This document shows, in pieces, positions 3,355-6,088 of a stretch of 6,088 nt of DNA. Every line of letters starts with the position of its first letter. The stretch's first letter is position 1. The translations under genes were made by a program, and so were the position numbers. Source of the stretch: an uncultured bacterium (GTDB lineage: Bacteria > Cyanobacteriota > Vampirovibrionia > Gastranaerophilales > Gastranaerophilaceae); NCBI GenBank assembly GCA_900556295.1, contig USOK01000102.1, forward strand, positions 1 through 6,088. Direction: 5' to 3'. Below the pieces are notes generated by a model that saw only the letters and a program-made list of their open reading frames with translations, made no database searches and was not told the DNA's origin.

Positions 3355-6088
3355 ATGATAAGTTTTTTATTGAAATTGTTGGGCGATCCTAACGAAAAAA
3401 AAGTCAAAAGCATAATGGGCATAATCGACCATATTAACGCTCTTGAGCCTCAATTTGAAAAATTAACTGATGATGAGCTAAGAGCAAAAACGAATGAATT
3501 CAAAGCAATTCTTGCTAAACGTCCAACATCTAACGATTTTAAAACAGATAGAAAACTTGAGAAAGAAGCTTTAGACAAAATTTTACCGGAAGCGTTTGCA
3601 ACCGTTAGAGAAGCCGGCAAACGTGTTTTGAACATGCGTCATTTTGACGTTCAATTAATTGGGGGATACTTTTTGCACAACGGTCACATTGCAGAAATGA
3701 GAACCGGTGAAGGTAAAACTCTTGTTGCGACTTTACCCGCATATTTGAATGCCCTAACCGGAAAGGGTGTACACGTGATTACCGTAAACGATTACCTTGC
3801 TAAACGTGACAGCGACTGGATGGGCAAAATTTATAAATTTTTAGGACTTTCTGTTGGCGTAATTCTTTCAGGAGGACGCTCTGCCGAGGACTTTGAAGCT
3901 AAAAAGAGAGCTTATGCCTGCGATATCACTTACGGAACAAATAACGAATTCGGGTTTGACTATCTTCGTGACAATATGGCGTCAAACCTTGAAATGCTTG
4001 TTCAAAGACCTTACAACTACGCAATTATCGATGAAGTTGACAGTATCTTGATTGATGAGGCAAGAACCCCACTTATCATTAGTGGTCGCCTTGAAAAATC
4101 CGCTGAAACATACCAATTGATGGCAAAAATTGCTCCTCAATTAGAAAAAATAAAAGATTATGAAGTTGACGAAAAAAATAAAAATATTATTTTAACAGAA
4201 GACGGTATTGATCACGCTCAAGAACTTATAGGTGTAAGCGATTTGTTCGACATAAATACGCAATACGCACACCATTTGTTGCAAGCATTGAAAGCAAAAG
4301 AGCTATTTGTAAAAGACACCGACTATGTTATCAAAAATGGTGAAATAATGATTGTAGACGAATTTACAGGTCGTCTAATGGAAGGCAGGCGTTGGTCTGA
4401 TGGCTTGCACCAAGCAATTGAAGCTAAAGAGGGTGTTCAAATTCAAGATGAAACACAAACTCTTGCAAGCATTACATTCCAAAACTTATTCAGACTTTAC
4501 CCGAAATTGTCAGGTATGACAGGTACTGCGATGACTGAAGAAGCTGAATTTGGGAAGATTTATAACCTTGAAGTTACAACAATTCCGACAAACAAACCGG
4601 ACATAAGAATTAATTATCCTGACGTAATTTACAAAACAGAACGCGCAAAATTTGATGCAGTAGTTCAAGACATAATAAAGATGCACAAAATTGGTAGACC
4701 GGTTTTAGTTGGAACAATTAGTATCGAAAAATCTGAATATGTTTCATATTTATTGAAACAAAAAGGAATTCCACACCATGTTTTAAACGCAAAACACCAT
4801 GAAAAAGAAGCATATATCATTGCACAGGCAGGTCGTGTTGGAGCGGTAACAATTGCAACCAACATGGCTGGGCGTGGTACAGATATTCTTTTAGGTGGTA
4901 ACGCAGAATTTTTGGCAAAAGAAATGCTTGATAACAAAGGAATTACTCCTGAAAGCGACAATTACGAAAAAGAAAAAGAAAAAGCGTTAGCAGAAGCTCG
5001 GGCAATTACTGAAAAAGAACACGCAAAAGTTGTTGAAGTCGGCGGACTTCACGTAATAGGAACAGAACGACACGAATCTCGTCGTATTGACAACCAATTA
5101 AGAGGTCGTGCTGCTCGTCAAGGCGACCCTGGCTCTACAAGATTTTTCTTATCTTTGGAAGACAATTTGATGAGAATTTTTGGAGGCGACAAAATCACGG
5201 CATTAATGAATGCATTGAATGTAGAGGACGATATTGCAATTGAAAACGTTCTTATTACTCGACAAATTCAATCAGCACAAAAGAAAGTTGAAACGTATCA
5301 TTTTGATATAAGAAAATCAGTGCTTGATTATGATGATGTTATGAATATTCAACGTGAAAAATTCTATGCACAACGTAGAAAAGTTCTTGCAGGAAAGAAT
5401 TTGTCAGAAGATATTTACTATATGATTGAACAAGAAATCGACAGATTATTAAGAAGCTACATTGCACCAGAACTTCATCCGGAAGAATACGTATATGACG
5501 ACTTGCAGACAATGATTAAAGAATTACACTCAATAATTCCTCAATTATCAGGCATTCAAGTTTCAGATGTGCAAAACCTTAGATTTGAACCAATTTTTGA
5601 TAAATTGAAAACATTGGCAATTAATGCATACAGACAACATGAAGAAGAAGTAGTCAATTTCTATAACCAGGTCATTGCACAATACGATCCGGAAGCACCT
5701 ATGCAAGAAGCTTTCAGCGATAACAATGTTATTAGACAACTTGAGAAAGACATCTTACTTAGAGTTGTAGACAACAAATGGATTGACCACTTGCACAATA
5801 TTGATATGTTGAGAGATGGCATCGGCTTACGTGCTTACGGGCAAAAAGATCCATTAATTGAATACAAACGTGAAGCATACGACTTGTTCAACAAAATGAT
5901 GTATGAAATTCAGGGCGACACTTTACCCGTTGTTATCTGTTATCTGGACGGCGGTGAAAAAATGATCACAGAAAAAGGAGCCATGAGCTGGATGTCTCCA
6001 AACATGCACATGGCAACTTCTACCAACGGCGGCATCGGAAAGGCTTTCGGACGCATGTTTTCCGGTGAATCCATGTTTCAGAATATCT
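3355..6088 (+). CDS. secA: Preprotein translocase ATPase SecA, C-terminus replaced by AIM24-like sequence, open at window end
   Basis: SecA is the ATPase motor that pushes unfolded preproteins through the SecYEG channel. The ATG at 3355 follows GGAGAGGA (3337-3344) and gives the usual short hydrophobic start before GDPNEKKVK. Landmarks: Q-motif RHFDVQLIGG (95-104), Walker A MRTGEGKT (115-122), GTNNEFGFDYLRDNM (194-208), Walker B DEVD (226-229), preprotein-binding region about 230-370, VDEFTGR (334-340), SGMTGTAM (386-393), TNMAGRGTDILLGGN (502-516), and LRGRAARQGDPG (582-593) in nucleotide domain 2. A helical-scaffold segment with WIDHLHNIDMLRDGIGLRAYG (two-helix finger region, about 809-829) follows. 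The SecA match stops at about residue 847 (YDLFNK). The frame then runs into 64 residues of another family and off the window. The end of the scaffold helix, the C-terminal linker and any zinc motif are missing. The first 847 residues are unmistakable; whether the rest is native is doubtful. Confidence 0.95.
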   Translation, partial: MISFLLKLLGDPNEKKVKSIMGIIDHINALEPQFEKLTDDELRAKTNEFKAILAKRPTSNDFKTDRKLEKEALDKILPEAFATVREAGKRVLNMRHFDVQLIGGYFLHNGHIAEMRTGEGKTLVATLPAYLNALTGKGVHVITVNDYLAKRDSDWMGKIYKFLGLSVGVILSGGRSAEDFEAKKRAYACDITYGTNNEFGFDYLRDNMASNLEMLVQRPYNYAIIDEVDSILIDEARTPLIISGRLEKSAETYQLMAKIAPQLEKIKDYEVDEKNKNIILTEDGIDHAQELIGVSDLFDINTQYAHHLLQALKAKELFVKDTDYVIKNGEIMIVDEFTGRLMEGRRWSDGLHQAIEAKEGVQIQDETQTLASITFQNLFRLYPKLSGMTGTAMTEEAEFGKIYNLEVTTIPTNKPDIRINYPDVIYKTERAKFDAVVQDIIKMHKIGRPVLVGTISIEKSEYVSYLLKQKGIPHHVLNAKHHEKEAYIIAQAGRVGAVTIATNMAGRGTDILLGGNAEFLAKEMLDNKGITPESDNYEKEKEKALAEARAITEKEHAKVVEVGGLHVIGTERHESRRIDNQLRGRAARQGDPGSTRFFLSLEDNLMRIFGGDKITALMNALNVEDDIAIENVLITRQIQSAQKKVETYHFDIRKSVLDYDDVMNIQREKFYAQRRKVLAGKNLSEDIYYMIEQEIDRLLRSYIAPELHPEEYVYDDLQTMIKELHSIIPQLSGIQVSDVQNLRFEPIFDKLKTLAINAYRQHEEEVVNFYNQVIAQYDPEAPMQEAFSDNNVIRQLEKDILLRVVDNKWIDHLHNIDMLRDGIGLRAYGQKDPLIEYKREAYDLFNKMMYEIQGDTLPVVICYLDGGEKMITEKGAMSWMSPNMHMATSTNGGIGKAFGRMFSGESMFQNI
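5896..6088 (+). other. AIM24/TIGR00266-family N-terminal segment fused in frame to SecA, 3'-truncated
   Basis: From the ATG-ATG at 5896-5901, the frame encodes MMYEIQGDTLPVVICYLD, then EKMITEKGAMSWMSPNM and a Gly-rich GKAFGRMFSGESMFQN stretch. From memory this is the N-terminus of the AIM24 (TIGR00266) family, soluble beta-rich proteins of poorly known role in bacteria, named after a yeast mitochondrial protein. It aligns from the family's own first residue. No Shine-Dalgarno sequence occurs in the preceding 20 bases (gcatacgacttgttcaacaaa region), so it is not an independent gene as it stands. By hand count 87 of 188 bases from 5901 are G or C (46%), higher than much of secA. It is either a chimeric join or a real fusion; I favour the chimera. 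Confidence 0.75.

Noticed and set aside
4665..4961. A 98-residue minus-strand frame inside secA
   Set aside because: It is antisense to conserved SecA nucleotide-binding domain 2 motifs, including TNMAGRGTD.

Overview
The window is AT-rich bacterial DNA holding four genes, two of them cut by the window edges. The SecA sequence (for example the RHFDVQLIGG and LRGRAARQGDPG stretches) and the S16 sequence both read as cyanobacterial-type. Together with the low GC and Lys/Asn-rich proteins, this suggests a non-photosynthetic relative of Cyanobacteria such as a gut Melainabacteria/Gastranaerophilales species. That assignment rests on remembered family sequences, not on a search.

Layout. Bases 1-1463 (+) are the 3' part of an unrecognised single-span membrane protein with a low-complexity N-terminal region and a compact C-terminal domain. 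Eighteen bases later, a GTG-started lipoprotein (1482-2651, +) is a family 1 (sugar-type) ABC-transporter solute-binding protein. A symmetric, probably bidirectional terminator (2673-2704) separates it from rpsP (2726-3094, -), which runs towards it and carries a long Ala/Glu tail. A 260-base intergenic region divides rpsP from secA, which starts at 3355 (+) and stays open to the end of the window.

The rpsP-secA intergenic region is the most interesting natural regulatory stretch. An inverted repeat (TTGATTA...TAATCAA, 3205-3236) places a sigma70-like promoter on each strand over the same DNA, one facing rpsP and one facing secA. The rpsP-side transcript would then begin in an 80-base GC island (3121-3200, about 51% GC beside about 19%). 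That island folds into a hairpin whose G-U pairs favour the rpsP-sense strand.

The most anomalous feature is at the right end. After residue 847, in the last long helix of the SecA scaffold, the frame continues without a break into what looks like the N-terminus of an AIM24/TIGR00266-family protein. The usual SecA C-terminus is missing. GC rises to about 46% there, and no ribosome binding site precedes the AIM24-like start. I consider an assembly or recombination chimera more likely than a true SecA-AIM24 fusion, but the join needs direct testing. I see no mobile element, CRISPR array, tRNA or rRNA.
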